Shown: positions 10,994 through 21,134, counted from the stretch's first letter. The stretch is DNA of 64,000 bases from Burkholderiales bacterium (GCA_025350145.1 JANXYH010000090.1:1-64000); one strand, 5' to 3'. Notes: generated by a model not told the origin, from the sequence alone. Numbers and translations are program-made.

Positions 10994-11653
10994 TCAAGCC
11001 GGGCGTTGCCAGGCCAGCAGCAGGTTGTTGGCCGGCATGTCGAAGCGCCGCAGCAGGCCCAGGCCGGCCTGGCTGGCCTGGGCGTCGACCTCGGCCAGGC
11101 GACGCAAGCCCCAGGCCGAATCGCGCTGGCGCAGGTCGGCATCGAAGGCCACGTTGCCTGGCGCCAGCGGCTCGCCGTCGACATGGAACGGGCCGTAGAC
11201 CAGCAACAGGCCGCCCGGCTTGAGGCAGCGCCGGGCACCTTGCATCAGTCCGGCGCAGGTCGCCCAGGGCGAGATGTGCAGCATGTTGGCGCAGCAGACT
11301 GCATCATGAACGGGCTCGGCGACCGGCCATCGCGGCGCCAGCACATCCAGAACCAGGCAGCTCCGGACATTGGCCAGCCCGGCACAGCGCGCATCGACAC
11401 TGGCCAGCGCCTTCGGGTTGAAGTCGCTCGGCTGCCAGTCCCAAGCCGGGCAGGCGGCGGCAAAGCGCTGGGCATGCTGGCCGGTGCCGCTGGCGATCTC
11501 CAGCACCCGGGCGTTGGCCGGCAGCAGGCTCCGCAGCACCGCCAGGATGGGTGCGCCGTTGCGCTCGGCCGGCGCGCTGAAGGGCAAGGCCGGCTCGGCC
11601 GCTGGCGTGGGCGATGCCGTGGGTGATGGCGGTGCCGGGTCGGGCTTGGTCAT
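10994..11653 (-). CDS. DUF938-type SAM-dependent methyltransferase
   Basis: ERNGAPILAVLRSLLPANARVLEIASGTGQHAQRFAAACPAWDWQPSD...YGPFHVDGEPLAPGN, DUF938 style; start MTKPDP at 11653. Confidence 0.85.
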   Translation of the reverse strand: MTKPDPAPPSPTASPTPAAEPALPFSAPAERNGAPILAVLRSLLPANARVLEIASGTGQHAQRFAAACPAWDWQPSDFNPKALASVDARCAGLANVRSCLVLDVLAPRWPVAEPVHDAVCCANMLHISPWATCAGLMQGARRCLKPGGLLLVYGPFHVDGEPLAPGNVAFDADLRQRDSAWGLRRLAEVDAQASQAGLGLLRRFDMPANNLLLAWQRPA

Positions 11654-11676
11654 GCGGCCAAGCATAGACTGGCCGG

Positions 11677-12507
11677 ATGAAAAACGCCCGCCAATGTGCG
11701 GCTGCAGGCCTGGCCAGCGCACTCTTGCTTGCCTGCGCCACGCCGCCAGCGCTGAACCCTGCGCCACTGACCGCGCAGCGCATCGCCGCCATCGTCGCCA
11801 ACCCCGAGCGCACCGAGGCCGACCGGCGCAACGACCTGCGGCGCAAGCCCGAGCAGATGCTGGCCTTCATCGGCATCCGCCCGGGCATGGTGGCGCTGGA
11901 CCTGTTTGCCGGCGGTGGTTACACCAGCGAGTTGCTGCTGCACGCGGTCGGACCCGATGGCCAGGTCTACGGCCAGAGCGCGCCACGCAGCCAGCGCCCG
12001 CCACCGGCCCAGCCCGAGGGCGGCGCCGCGCCGGCCGCAGCGCCCGCCGCCGGGCCGCCACGGACATCGGCCGTGATGGTCGGCGAGCGCGCAGCCCGGC
12101 TCAACGCAAGCAACCTCAGCGCCGTCGTCCAGCCCTACGAAGACCCGATCCCGCCGGGCCGGGCCGCCGCCGGACTGGACCTGGTGACGCTGATGTTCAA
12201 TTACCACGATCTCGGCCACATGGGGGTGGACCGGGCAAGGATGAACGCCGCAGTCTTCGCCGCACTCAAGCCCGGCGGCCTGTACGTCATCGCCGACCAC
12301 GGCGGCCGGCCCGGCACCGGTATCTCCGAAGCCGGCACGCTGCACCGGATCGACGAAGCCTTCCTGCGCGAAGAGGTTCAGCGCGCCGGCTTCAGGCTAG
12401 TCGCCGAAGGCCTGTTCCTGCGCAATCCGAACGACCCGCGCGACCGCAACACGCCCGAGCCGGCGCAGCCCAAGGACGATTTCGTGCTGAAGTTCGTCAA
12501 GCCCTGA
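11677..12507 (+). CDS. Exported class I methyltransferase-like lipoprotein (COG4798-like)
   Basis: MKNARQCAAAGLASALLLACATPP lipobox followed by RKPEQMLAFIGIRPGMVALDLFAGGGYTSELL. Confidence 0.8.
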   Translation: MKNARQCAAAGLASALLLACATPPALNPAPLTAQRIAAIVANPERTEADRRNDLRRKPEQMLAFIGIRPGMVALDLFAGGGYTSELLLHAVGPDGQVYGQSAPRSQRPPPAQPEGGAAPAAAPAAGPPRTSAVMVGERAARLNASNLSAVVQPYEDPIPPGRAAAGLDLVTLMFNYHDLGHMGVDRARMNAAVFAALKPGGLYVIADHGGRPGTGISEAGTLHRIDEAFLREEVQRAGFRLVAEGLFLRNPNDPRDRNTPEPAQPKDDFVLKFVKP

Positions 12508-12521
12508 ACCGGCCGCCGGGC

Positions 12522-13142
12522 TCAATGGCCCTGGCCGGCCTCGGCCACGTGTGCCAGTTGCCGCGCGATCCGCCGGTCGGGCACGAACCACATCAGCGCC
12601 ACCGCCACGAACAAGGCGCCTCCGCCGAATGGATGTACCCACAGCGCGATCGGGATCGCGGCGAAATAGAACAGCAGCGACAGCTTGCCTTTGGTGTCGC
12701 TGCCAATCGCCCGCGCCACCAGCGAATCGCGGCCATGGGCGGCGACGATGCCGAGCACCAGCAGGGTGTAGGCCAGGCCGCACATCAACAGCACGAAACC
12801 ATAGAACGCCGTGGGCAGCGGTGCGAAGTGGTTCTCGCCCATCCAGCCGGTGGCCCAGGGCATCAGCGAGAGCCAGAACAGCAGGTGCAGATTGGCCCAG
12901 AGGATGCGGCCGGTGACATGGTGCACCGCGTGCAGCAGGTGGTGGTGGTTGTTCCAGTAGATGCCGACGTTGACGAAGCTCAGGACGTAGCTCAGGAACA
13001 CCGGCCAGAGCGCGCCCAGCGCCGCCAGGTCGGCCTGGTGCGGCACCTTCAACGCCAGCACCATGATGGTGATGATGATCGCGATCACGCCGTCACTGAA
13101 CGCTTCGAGTCGGCCCTTGCCCATCGTCTGCTCCTGCGCCAA
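12522..13142 (-). CDS. TMEM175/DUF1211 family membrane protein (putative K+ channel)
   Basis: MGKGRLEAFSDGVIAIIITIMVLALKVP: FSD signature of bacterial TMEM175 homologs; multiple hydrophobic helices. Confidence 0.87.
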   Translation of the reverse strand: MAQEQTMGKGRLEAFSDGVIAIIITIMVLALKVPHQADLAALGALWPVFLSYVLSFVNVGIYWNNHHHLLHAVHHVTGRILWANLHLLFWLSLMPWATGWMGENHFAPLPTAFYGFVLLMCGLAYTLLVLGIVAAHGRDSLVARAIGSDTKGKLSLLFYFAAIPIALWVHPFGGGALFVAVALMWFVPDRRIARQLAHVAEAGQGH

Positions 13143-13205
13143 GTCCCATCGCGGCCACTGTAGCCCGACACCGCCGGGTCATCTGCCGGGTCGACAATGG
13201 CTGCC

Positions 13206-13862
13206 ATGACCGAACTGCTCGTGATCCGCCACGGCGAAACCGACTGGAACCGCGCCCACCGCTTCCAGGGCCAGATCGACGTGCCGCTGAACGCCCTGGG
13301 CCGGCTGCAGGCGCAGCGCCTGGGCCAGCGCCTGGCGGCCGAGCGCGCCGATGCCCTGGTCTGCAGCGACCTGCAGCGCGCCCTGGCGACGGCGGCGCCG
13401 CTGGCCCAGGCCTGGGGCCTGACGCCACAAGCCCAGCCGTTGTGGCGCGAGCAGGGCTTCGGCCTGCTGGAGGGCCTGGACGTGGCCACCATCCAGCGCC
13501 AGCACGCTGAGCTCTGGGCGCAATGGATCCGCCACCAGGCCGACTACGCCCTGCCCGGTGGCGGCGAGAGCAACACCGCCTTCCACGCCCGGGTGCTGCG
13601 CGCCCTGGCAGCGCTGGTCGCGGCCCATCCCGGGCAGCGCGTGGTGCTGGTCACCCACGGCGGGGTGCTGGACATGCTCTGGCGCAGCGCCCACGGCCTG
13701 GCGCTGTCGGGGCCACGCTGCTGTGAGATTCCCAACACCGGGCTGAACCGCCTGCGCTGCCAGGCCGGCCGGATCGAGGTGCTGGAGTGGGCCGACGCGG
13801 CGCACCTGGACGGGCTGCCAGCGCAGCCCAGCACGGTGCAGCGCCAGCACCACGCGGCCTGA
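13206..13862 (+). CDS. Histidine phosphatase family (phosphoglycerate mutase-like)
   Basis: MTELLVIRHGETDWNRAHRFQGQIDVPLN (RHGE) and VLVTHGGVLDML. Confidence 0.92.
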   Translation: MTELLVIRHGETDWNRAHRFQGQIDVPLNALGRLQAQRLGQRLAAERADALVCSDLQRALATAAPLAQAWGLTPQAQPLWREQGFGLLEGLDVATIQRQHAELWAQWIRHQADYALPGGGESNTAFHARVLRALAALVAAHPGQRVVLVTHGGVLDMLWRSAHGLALSGPRCCEIPNTGLNRLRCQAGRIEVLEWADAAHLDGLPAQPSTVQRQHHAA

Positions 13863-13867
13863 ACCGG

Positions 13868-14050
13868 AGGTCTAGGCCAGCCCCAGAGCCGCGTCCACCC
13901 GCGCCAATTGCCGGCGCAGGCGCGCCGACTGCGGCTGGGCGTTGAGCCGCGGCTGCAGCAGGTTCTGCACCGCGCCCCACTGGCCGTTGCGCTGCAAGGC
14001 GTCTAACCAGATTTGCTCGAACAGCTCGCGCTGGGCCTGGCTGCCGCCAA
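13868..14050 (-). pseudogene. Duplicated 3' fragment of the TPR gene at 15082-16404
   Basis: Colinear without gaps to 15078-15260 (offset 1210 bp); I count 11 mismatches over 13871-14050. Encodes AQRELFEQIWLDALQRNGQWGAVQNLLQPRLNAQPQSARLRRQLARVDAALGLA with no TPR start. Confidence 0.9.
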
Positions 14051-14106
14051 GCAGCGCAGGCCGTTTTGATGTACCTGGTGTGCTGGGTGGCCGGCGGCCG
14101 CAGGCT

Positions 14107-14718
14107 TTACGCGCCGCAAGCGCTTGCGCGGAAATCGAGGCCTGACCGGCCAGCGCTGCGTCGCACCAAGGCAAGGCCGGTCAAGGCCAGACCGAGCAGC
14201 GCAAAAGTGCCGGGCGCGGGCACCGTTGCCAGCGGTAGAAGCCTGTTATTGACGGACGAGTAGACGTCCGTGGCGCCTTCGAACCCGCTGTAGGTGAAGT
14301 CGTTCGTCGTGCCGGGCACGCCAGCGCGGATCCACCAATTCGTTTCACCGCCGGCAACGCTGCAACCGCCGCCGATGCAGCGGTTGCCGAAAAGAGCCTC
14401 AAGCAGGCCCCCCGAAGGATCGAATTCGAGCCAGCCGCTGTTTGCGCTGGTCTGGTCGAAGGTGAAGCCGTCGAATCCAACGCTCAGGCTGCTGAACAAT
14501 CCGGCCGCAAACACATAGCCGCCGCCGGCGGGGGTCACCGAGTCGTCGTAGGTAAATGTGCCGATTTTCGGACCGAACAACAACGGTCCGCTGACCGAAC
14601 TGAACTCGAACATGCGCGTGACCGGCGAGGCGGCGGAGATCGACGGCCAAGCGGCCAGGACAGCGAACGACGCCGCTGCCAAGGCACCCAAGGTACGTTT
14701 GCATGAGGTTTGTGACAT
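14107..14718 (-). CDS. Exported PEP-CTERM-like sorting-domain protein
   Basis: Signal-peptide N-terminus; C-terminal VPAPGTFALLGLALTGLALVRR (VPxP, hydrophobic helix, Arg pair), with an extra tail SAGRSGLDFRASACGA. Confidence 0.75.
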   Translation of the reverse strand: MSQTSCKRTLGALAAASFAVLAAWPSISAASPVTRMFEFSSVSGPLLFGPKIGTFTYDDSVTPAGGGYVFAAGLFSSLSVGFDGFTFDQTSANSGWLEFDPSGGLLEALFGNRCIGGGCSVAGGETNWWIRAGVPGTTNDFTYSGFEGATDVYSSVNNRLLPLATVPAPGTFALLGLALTGLALVRRSAGRSGLDFRASACGA

Positions 14719-14935
14719 TGGTCAGCCCTTTTCGGTGAAGCCACGCAGCCAAGGAAGTTGGCTGCCAGCAGCTTGCACGAGGGCGAAGCAAGTTTCGCGC
14801 CAATGAACAAAAATCACTGTCCGATCAACAGTCGGGCTGCGCCTGGGTGCACGATCTTGTCTCGTTTGTAAGATTTTCCGACAGCGAACAGGAACTTCAC
14901 ACGGCCTCTCGGGAACCGCCCGAAAGGCCGCGTCA

Positions 14936-15070
14936 GCCCTGGTCCCTGGATGTTGGCCGCCGTCGGATCGGCCTGCCTGCCCTGGCGGCTGCACCATTGC
15001 TGGCGCAGCCGATCGTGCATCTTCTCGAACCTGCCGGCTGCCGACCAGCGTTTGAACGACAGATAAACCG
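14936..15070 (-). mobile_element. IS5-family-like transposase relic (N-terminal domain fragment)
   Basis: Minus-strand translation VYLSFKRWSAAGRFEKMHDRLRQQWCSRQGRQADPTAANI resembles the pre-catalytic region of IS5-like transposases (VY..FRRW...G.FE.LHD.LR......GR...PTAAIID); no DDE region follows. Confidence 0.7.
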
Positions 15071-15081
15071 CTTGGCCAGGT

Positions 15082-16404
15082 CTAGCCCAGCCCCAAGGCC
15101 GCGTCCACCCGCGCCAGTTGCTGGCGCAGTCGCACCGACTGCGGCTGGGCGTTGAGCCGCGGCTGCAGCAGGTTCTGCACCGCGCCCCACTGGCCGTTGC
15201 GCTGTAAGGCGTCCAGCCAGATTTGCTCGAACAGCTCGCGCTGGGCATGGCTGCCGCCAATGCTGGCCAGACCCGGCAGGGCGGCGCCGAGTTGCTCGAC
15301 GGCGGCGGCCCATTGGCCGCGTGCGTAGGCCAGCAGGCCGCGAGCGGCGGGCACGGCGACCTGCACCCAGGCCTGGCGGTTGGCCACCGGCGCGCTCGGT
15401 GCGTGGGCTTCAAGGTTGGCCAGCAGGGTGTCGGCCTCGGGCCGGCCAGCGCGGGCCAGGCCGTAGGCGTATTGCAGGTCAAGAAACGGCAGCACCTGGT
15501 CGGCGGTGCGCGGCAGCAGCCATTGCACCAGCTCGCTCCAGCGCGGCCCCACCTCCAGCCCGGCCAGCTCCAGCCGGGCCAGCAGCGAGACCGCACCGAC
15601 CTGGTCCTGGCTGTAGCGCTTGTCGACGCCCCAGACCTGGCTGTCGTACAGCGCCAGCGCGGCTTCGGGCTGGCCCAGCTCGATCCGGAACAAGGCCAGA
15701 TGCCACCAGTTGTGGCTGCGCATGAACGAGCTCAGTCCGGCCCACTGCGGGCTGGCTTGCTGCATGAAGGCCGCGCCTTCGTCGAGCCGGCCCTCGGTCA
15801 GCAGCACATGCGCCAGCGCATGCTGGGCCCAGGGCTCGGCCGGGCGCATCGCCAGCGCGCGCCGCGCCGCCGCCTCGGCCCGGTCCAGGTGGTGGCATTG
15901 CTCATGGCCGAAGGCCAGCATGCCGTGCAGCCAGGCCTGGTCCTGCGCTGCCGGTGCGGCCAGCAGCGCCAGGCGCAGCATGATCGGCGAGTCGCCCAGG
16001 TTGAAGGCGTGGATCTGGCCCAGCTTGAGGCTGACCAGGTCGCGCGGGTACTGCCGCGCGAGCTGCTCATGGCTGGCCAGCGCGGCGTGCAGATCGGCGT
16101 CCAACCACTGCTGCACGGCCTGGGCGAACAGGCGCTCACGCGGGCTGGCCGGCAGGCCGGCGTGGGCGGCGCGCTGCAAATGCGCGCGTGCCCGCGGCGG
16201 CCCGGCGGGTGACTCGCTGAACATCCAAAGCATCGCCGCGCCGGCCTGGACATACAGGCTGGCGTCGTGCTCGGCCACGGCCAGCAGGTCAACGATGCTG
16301 GGCAGGTAGCCGAGAAAGCCGTTGCAGAAGGCATTCAGCGCCGCCGCGCCGCCGGGGTGCTGCAGGTGCACCGGGTTGCCGAAGGGGTCGGGCGTGGTGG
16401 TCAT
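15082..16404 (-). CDS. TTC38-like tetratricopeptide repeat protein
   Basis: MTTTPDPFGNPVHLQHPGGAAALNAF...HGMLAFGHEQCHHLDRAEAAARRALAMRPAEPWAQHALAHVLLTEGRLDEG...SHNWWHLALFRIELG. Confidence 0.85.
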   Translation of the reverse strand: MTTTPDPFGNPVHLQHPGGAAALNAFCNGFLGYLPSIVDLLAVAEHDASLYVQAGAAMLWMFSESPAGPPRARAHLQRAAHAGLPASPRERLFAQAVQQWLDADLHAALASHEQLARQYPRDLVSLKLGQIHAFNLGDSPIMLRLALLAAPAAQDQAWLHGMLAFGHEQCHHLDRAEAAARRALAMRPAEPWAQHALAHVLLTEGRLDEGAAFMQQASPQWAGLSSFMRSHNWWHLALFRIELGQPEAALALYDSQVWGVDKRYSQDQVGAVSLLARLELAGLEVGPRWSELVQWLLPRTADQVLPFLDLQYAYGLARAGRPEADTLLANLEAHAPSAPVANRQAWVQVAVPAARGLLAYARGQWAAAVEQLGAALPGLASIGGSHAQRELFEQIWLDALQRNGQWGAVQNLLQPRLNAQPQSVRLRQQLARVDAALGLG

Positions 16405-17486
16405 GGCTGGGACTGCGCCTGGGACTGGGACTGCGCCTGCGGCTGCGGCTCGGGCACCAGCAAAGTGCCGCTGCGCAGGCCGCGCAGCGTCGCCCACAGC
16501 AGCGCCGCGATCAACAGCGTCACCGCCAGCAACATCGCCAGGCCCAGCATGGCCATAGGCGCGCCCGGGCTGGGGCTGGCGCCGGGCATGTCGCTGACGG
16601 GCGCAGCCACCGGCCCGCTGGCCACCGCCAGGCGCAGGGTCAGCGCGGCCAGCGCCGCGAGCGGAAAACTCATGCCCCAATGCGCCAGGCCAAACGGCAG
16701 GGCCGCGATCCGCCGCGCCAGCAGGGCCACCCAGGCCAGGCTGAAGATGGCCATGCCCCACAGCGCCCAGGCCAGCGCCAGCGGTGCGCCGAGTTGCAGC
16801 AGCGACAGCCCGACCAGACTCGGCGGGGCGACCAGGATCAGGTTGGCCGGCAGCAGCCGCTCGGGCCACATCCCGTGCAGCGCCAGCCGCGCCAGCAGCA
16901 GGCCCATCGCCAGTGGCCAGAACATCAGCCCAACCCCGAACTGCGCCAGCGCCCACTCGGTGTGCCCCAAGGGCACCCCGCCCAGCGGCACCAGGACATT
17001 GCCGACCACCGGAATGAACAGTGCCGGCGTGACGCTGGCCCAGGGCCAGGGCGCCGCCCCCGGTGCGCCGGAGGCGGCCGGCCACCAGCGCGCCAGCACC
17101 CACAGCGTGACCACGAGCTGCGCGGCAGCGCCTGCGCACCACAGCAGATGTGCCGGCCAGATCGGCCCGAACAGTGCCACCAGTGCCGTGCCCAGCGCCA
17201 CGCAGGACGCCGGCAAGGTGGCCACAAAGGTGTGCCGCACCGGATGGCGCCGGTCCTCGGCCCAGGCCGGGGCATGGCGCAGGCCGCGCAGCGCGGTGGC
17301 GACCAGCAGCATGGCGAATGCCAGCCCCGCCAGCCCGGCGATGACCAGAGCGACATCGTCGGCCAGACGGCCCGGCCCGAGCAGGGGCAGCGCCCGGTGC
17401 CAGGCCAGCGCCAGGCCCGCCAGGCCCATGGGCAGGCCGAACCAGCCAGGGTAGAGGTAGGGCAATCGGGCGGGTGGCTGGGGCAT
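16401..17486 (-). CDS. TDT (SLAC1/TehA) family transporter
   Basis: 362-aa polytopic protein MPQPPARLPYLYPGWFGLPMGLAGLALAW...GNVLVPLGGVPLGHTEWALAQFGVGLMFWPLAMGLLLARL; ATGA overlap with the TPR gene start. Confidence 0.85.
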   Translation of the reverse strand: MPQPPARLPYLYPGWFGLPMGLAGLALAWHRALPLLGPGRLADDVALVIAGLAGLAFAMLLVATALRGLRHAPAWAEDRRHPVRHTFVATLPASCVALGTALVALFGPIWPAHLLWCAGAAAQLVVTLWVLARWWPAASGAPGAAPWPWASVTPALFIPVVGNVLVPLGGVPLGHTEWALAQFGVGLMFWPLAMGLLLARLALHGMWPERLLPANLILVAPPSLVGLSLLQLGAPLALAWALWGMAIFSLAWVALLARRIAALPFGLAHWGMSFPLAALAALTLRLAVASGPVAAPVSDMPGASPSPGAPMAMLGLAMLLAVTLLIAALLWATLRGLRSGTLLVPEPQPQAQSQSQAQSQP

Positions 17487-17646
17487 GGTGAAAGGCGGGG
17501 CAAGCGACGGGCAGGACGCGGAACCGCGCCAGACCGGCGTCGGATTCTGGTGGCCTTTTGGCGGCTGTCCGGCCTGGCGTCGACAATGTTTGGCAAGATG
17601 GCCGCCGCCGGCCCCTGCCGATCCGCCCGCACTCTGGAGACACCCC

Positions 17647-18105
17647 ATGCCCACCCGGCGCCAATTGCTGCAACGCAGCGCCAACCTGGCCGGCCTGCTC
17701 GCCGGCCTGGGGCTGTTGCCAACGGCTGCCCAGGCCGCCTGGAACAGCGCCGCGTTCGACGCCAAGTCGCCCGCCGAGTTGTTCAAACTGCTGGGCGCCG
17801 CCGCGCCCGTGGCCAGCAGCGCCGTCAGCATCACCGGGCCTGACATCGCCGAGAACGGCGCCGTCGTGCCGGTCGGCGCTGCCACCACCTTGCCTGGCGT
17901 CAAGCGGCTGATGATCCTGGTCGAGAAGAACCCGAGCACGCTGTCGGCGATTTTCGAACTCAGCGACGCGGTCGAGGCCAGCGTCAGCATCCGCGTCAAG
18001 ATGGGCCAGTCGTCCAACGTCATGGCCGTGGCCGTGACCGCCGACGACAGGCTGGTCTATGCGCAGAAGGAAATCAAGATCACGCTCGGCGGCTGTGGCG
18101 GCTGA
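17647..18105 (+). CDS. soxY: SoxY-like sulfur carrier protein
   Basis: Signal peptide MPTRRQLLQRSANLAGLLAGLGLLPTAAQA and the C-terminal GGCGG swinging arm diagnostic of SoxY. Confidence 0.9.
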   Translation: MPTRRQLLQRSANLAGLLAGLGLLPTAAQAAWNSAAFDAKSPAELFKLLGAAAPVASSAVSITGPDIAENGAVVPVGAATTLPGVKRLMILVEKNPSTLSAIFELSDAVEASVSIRVKMGQSSNVMAVAVTADDRLVYAQKEIKITLGGCGG

Positions 18106-18162
18106 AGCCGGCCACTGGAGACCACCAGCCCCAAGGCCGACCCGCCGGTGTCGGCGCCGCGA

Positions 18163-19635
18163 CTAGCCCAGCCTGGCCCTGAGCAGGGCGTTGACCTGGG
18201 TCGGGTTGGCCTTGCCGCGGCTGGCCTTCATGACCTGACCGACGAGCGCGTTGAAGGCTTTGTCCTTGCCGGCGCGGAACTCGTCCACCGACTTCGGGTT
18301 GGCGGCCAGCACCTCGCTGATGATCGCCTCCAGGGCGGCGCTGTCGTTGACCTGCCGCAGGCCCAGGCGGTCGATCTGTGCATCCACCGCCGCCTGTGCC
18401 TGGGCGTCGCTCCTACCGGCGGCCCAGAGCGCATCGAACACCTGGCGCGCGCCGTTGTGCGACAGCGTGGCGTCGGCGATGCGGCCAATCAGCGCGCCCA
18501 GCCGGTCTGGGCCGACCGGCAAGTCCGCCGCGTCGACCGCCAGCCCGGCGGCATTGAGCCGCTTGGCGAGCTCGCCCATGATCCAGTTGGCGGCCAACTT
18601 GGCCTGGCCGCATTGCGCCAGCGTGGCCTGGTAGTAGCGCGCCAAGGCCTGGCTCTGGGTCATCATCGCCGCGTCGTAGGGCGTCAGGCCGTCTTGCGAG
18701 ACCAGGCGCGCGGCCATCGGCGCAGGCAACTCGGGCAGCGCCGCCCGGACCCGGGCAATCCATTCGGGCGCAATCACCAGCGGCGGCAGGTCGGGGTCGG
18801 GGAAATAACGGTAGTCGTGCGCGTCTTCCTTGCTGCGCATGGCCCGGGTCTGGCCGCTGTCGGGGTTGAACAGCACCGTCGCCTGCTCGACGCTGAGGCC
18901 GTCTTCGATCCGGTCGATCTGCCACTGGACCTCGAAATCAATCGCCTGCTGCATGAACTTGAAGGAGTTCAGGTTCTTGATCTCGCGCCGCGTGCCCAAG
19001 GCCGCGCCAGGCCGCCGCACCGACACATTGGCATCGCAGCGGAAACTGCCCTCTTGCATGTTGCCGTCGCAAATACCCAGCCAGACCACCAGTTTGTGCA
19101 GCTCGCGGGCATATTCGACCGCCTCGGCGGCGGAACGCATGTCAGGCTCGGTGACGATTTCAAGGAGCGGCGTGCCGGCCCGGTTCAAATCAATGCCGGT
19201 CTGCCCCGCATAATCCTCGTGGAGGCTCTTGCCGGCGTCCTCTTCGAGGTGCGCGCGGGTCAGCCGCACGGTTCTGGGCTGATCCCCCAACCAGAATGAC
19301 AGGGCGCCGCCCTGCACCACCGGCAGCTCATACTGGCTGATCTGGTAACCCTTGGGCAGATCCGGGTAAAAATAGTTTTTGCGGGCGAAGATTGATTGCT
19401 CGGCGATTTTGGCGCCGACCGCCAGGCCAAACTCGATGGCGCGCTCCACTGCCGCCCGGTTCATCACCGGCAAGGTGCCTGGCAGGGCCAAATCGACGGC
19501 GCAGGCCTGGGTATTCGGGGCGGCACCAAAAGCGGTGCTGGCGCCCGAGAATATCTTGCTGCGGGTCTGCAACTGGGCGTGGGTCTCCAGGCCGATCACG
19601 ACCTCGTAGCCGCGAACCAAAGGCGAATTGTTCAT
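18163..19635 (-). CDS. gatB: Asp/Glu-tRNA amidotransferase subunit B
   Basis: [32 protein letters not shown]...[17 protein letters not shown]. Start at 19635 overlaps the gatA stop. Confidence 0.98.
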   Translation of the reverse strand: MNNSPLVRGYEVVIGLETHAQLQTRSKIFSGASTAFGAAPNTQACAVDLALPGTLPVMNRAAVERAIEFGLAVGAKIAEQSIFARKNYFYPDLPKGYQISQYELPVVQGGALSFWLGDQPRTVRLTRAHLEEDAGKSLHEDYAGQTGIDLNRAGTPLLEIVTEPDMRSAAEAVEYARELHKLVVWLGICDGNMQEGSFRCDANVSVRRPGAALGTRREIKNLNSFKFMQQAIDFEVQWQIDRIEDGLSVEQATVLFNPDSGQTRAMRSKEDAHDYRYFPDPDLPPLVIAPEWIARVRAALPELPAPMAARLVSQDGLTPYDAAMMTQSQALARYYQATLAQCGQAKLAANWIMGELAKRLNAAGLAVDAADLPVGPDRLGALIGRIADATLSHNGARQVFDALWAAGRSDAQAQAAVDAQIDRLGLRQVNDSAALEAIISEVLAANPKSVDEFRAGKDKAFNALVGQVMKASRGKANPTQVNALLRARLG

Positions 19636-21134
19636 GGGCTTGCCGTGCGCTCGGGTGGGGCCTGCAGGTGCCAGTCGGTGGCCTGCTGCAGGGCATGCCC
19701 GGCGTGCAGCAACTGGGCTTCCTGAAAATAGTTTGCTATGAGTTGCAGGCCGACCGGCAGGCCCTGCCCGCCGAAACCCGCCGGGAGGCTCATGCCGGGC
19801 AATCCGGCAAGGCTCGCCGGCAGGGTGAAGATGTCGGCCAGATATTCTCTGACGGGATCCGTCTGCTGGCCCAGCGGCCAGGCCACGCTGGGCGCGACCG
19901 GGCCGGCAATGAGGTCGCACTCGGCAAAGCAGCGCTGAAAATCATCGGCGATCATCCGCCGAATCTTCTGCGCCTGAAAATAGTAAGCATCATAGTAACC
20001 ATGGCTGAGCACGTAGGCGCCGGTCATGATCCGCCGCTTGACCTCCGCACCAAAACCTTCGGTGCGGGTTTTCTTGTACATGTCGAGCAAATCGGTGTAG
20101 TGGGCGGCGCGGTGGCCGAATTTGACACCGTCAAAGCGCGAGAGATTCGAGCTGGCCTCGGCCGGGGCGATGATGTAGTAAACCGGAATGGCCAACTGGG
20201 TGCGCGGCAACTGCACGTCGATCAAGGTCGCGCCCAGGCGTTGCAGTTGCGCCAGGGCGGCCAGCACGGGCCGGGCGACGTCGGCGTCCAGGTTGTCGGG
20301 AAAAAACTGCGCCGGCAGGCCGATCCGCAGACCGGCCAGCGGCCGGCCCGGGCTGGCGTCGGGACGCGGGTCGAGCATGCGGGCATGAAAGTCCTGCGCC
20401 GGCCGCTCGGCGCTGGTCGCGTCGCGCTCGTCGAAGCCGCTCATCGCCGAGAGCAGCAAGGCGCAGTCCTGGGCCGAGCGGGCCAGCGGGCCGGCCTGGT
20501 CCAGGCTGGAGGCGAAGGCGATCATGCCGTAGCGGCTGCACACGCCGTAGGTTGGCTTGATGCCGGTGATGCCGGTGAAGCTGGCCGGCTGGCGGATCGA
20601 GCCGCCGGTGTCGGTGCCGGTGGCTGCGGGCAGCAGCCGCGCGGCGACGGCTGCCGCCGAGCCGCCCGACGAGCCGCCCGGCACCCGGCCGGTGTCCCAA
20701 GGGTTGTGGACCGGGCCATAGGCCGAGTTCTCATTGGCCGAGCCCATCGCAAATTCGTCGCAATTGAGCTTGCCCAGGCTGATCGCGCCAGCCGCCTTGA
20801 GCCTGGCCACCACGGTCGCGTCAAACGGGCTGCGGTAGCCGGCGAGGATCTTTGAGCCGGCCGTGGTCGGCTGGTCGGCGGTGACGAAGATGTCCTTGTG
20901 CGCAATCGGCAGGCCCAGCAGCGGGCTGGCGTCGCCCTGGGCGCGGCGCTGGTCGGCGCTGAGCGCGGCGGCCAGCGCGCCTTCGCTGTCGACATGCAGG
21001 AACGCGCCAAGCTCGGCGTGGGCGGCGATCCGGTCGAGCAGTGCGCGGGTCAGTTCGAGGCTGGAGACCGACCTGTCGGCAAGTGCGGCCAGGGTCTCGG
21101 CCACGCCCATTTCATGCAGAGCGGGGCGGCTCAT
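19632..21134 (-). CDS. gatA: Asp/Glu-tRNA amidotransferase subunit A
   Basis: Amidase signature ...[47 protein letters not shown]. Confidence 0.98.
   Translation of the reverse strand: MSRPALHEMGVAETLAALADRSVSSLELTRALLDRIAAHAELGAFLHVDSEGALAAALSADQRRAQGDASPLLGLPIAHKDIFVTADQPTTAGSKILAGYRSPFDATVVARLKAAGAISLGKLNCDEFAMGSANENSAYGPVHNPWDTGRVPGGSSGGSAAAVAARLLPAATGTDTGGSIRQPASFTGITGIKPTYGVCSRYGMIAFASSLDQAGPLARSAQDCALLLSAMSGFDERDATSAERPAQDFHARMLDPRPDASPGRPLAGLRIGLPAQFFPDNLDADVARPVLAALAQLQRLGATLIDVQLPRTQLAIPVYYIIAPAEASSNLSRFDGVKFGHRAAHYTDLLDMYKKTRTEGFGAEVKRRIMTGAYVLSHGYYDAYYFQAQKIRRMIADDFQRCFAECDLIAGPVAPSVAWPLGQQTDPVREYLADIFTLPASLAGLPGMSLPAGFGGQGLPVGLQLIANYFQEAQLLHAGHALQQATDWHLQAPPERTASP

Larger units (their letters stand above)
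13868..15260. repeat. Direct repeat pair (13868-14050 and 15078-15260) flanking the PEP-CTERM gene and IS relic
   Basis: Direct by-eye alignment, ungapped, about 94% identical. Confidence 0.92.

Noticed and set aside
16405-17673. Single 863-aa ORF covering TPR gene and upstream region
   Set aside because: Upstream half is an out-of-frame reading of the TDT transporter; the TPR protein starts at 16404.
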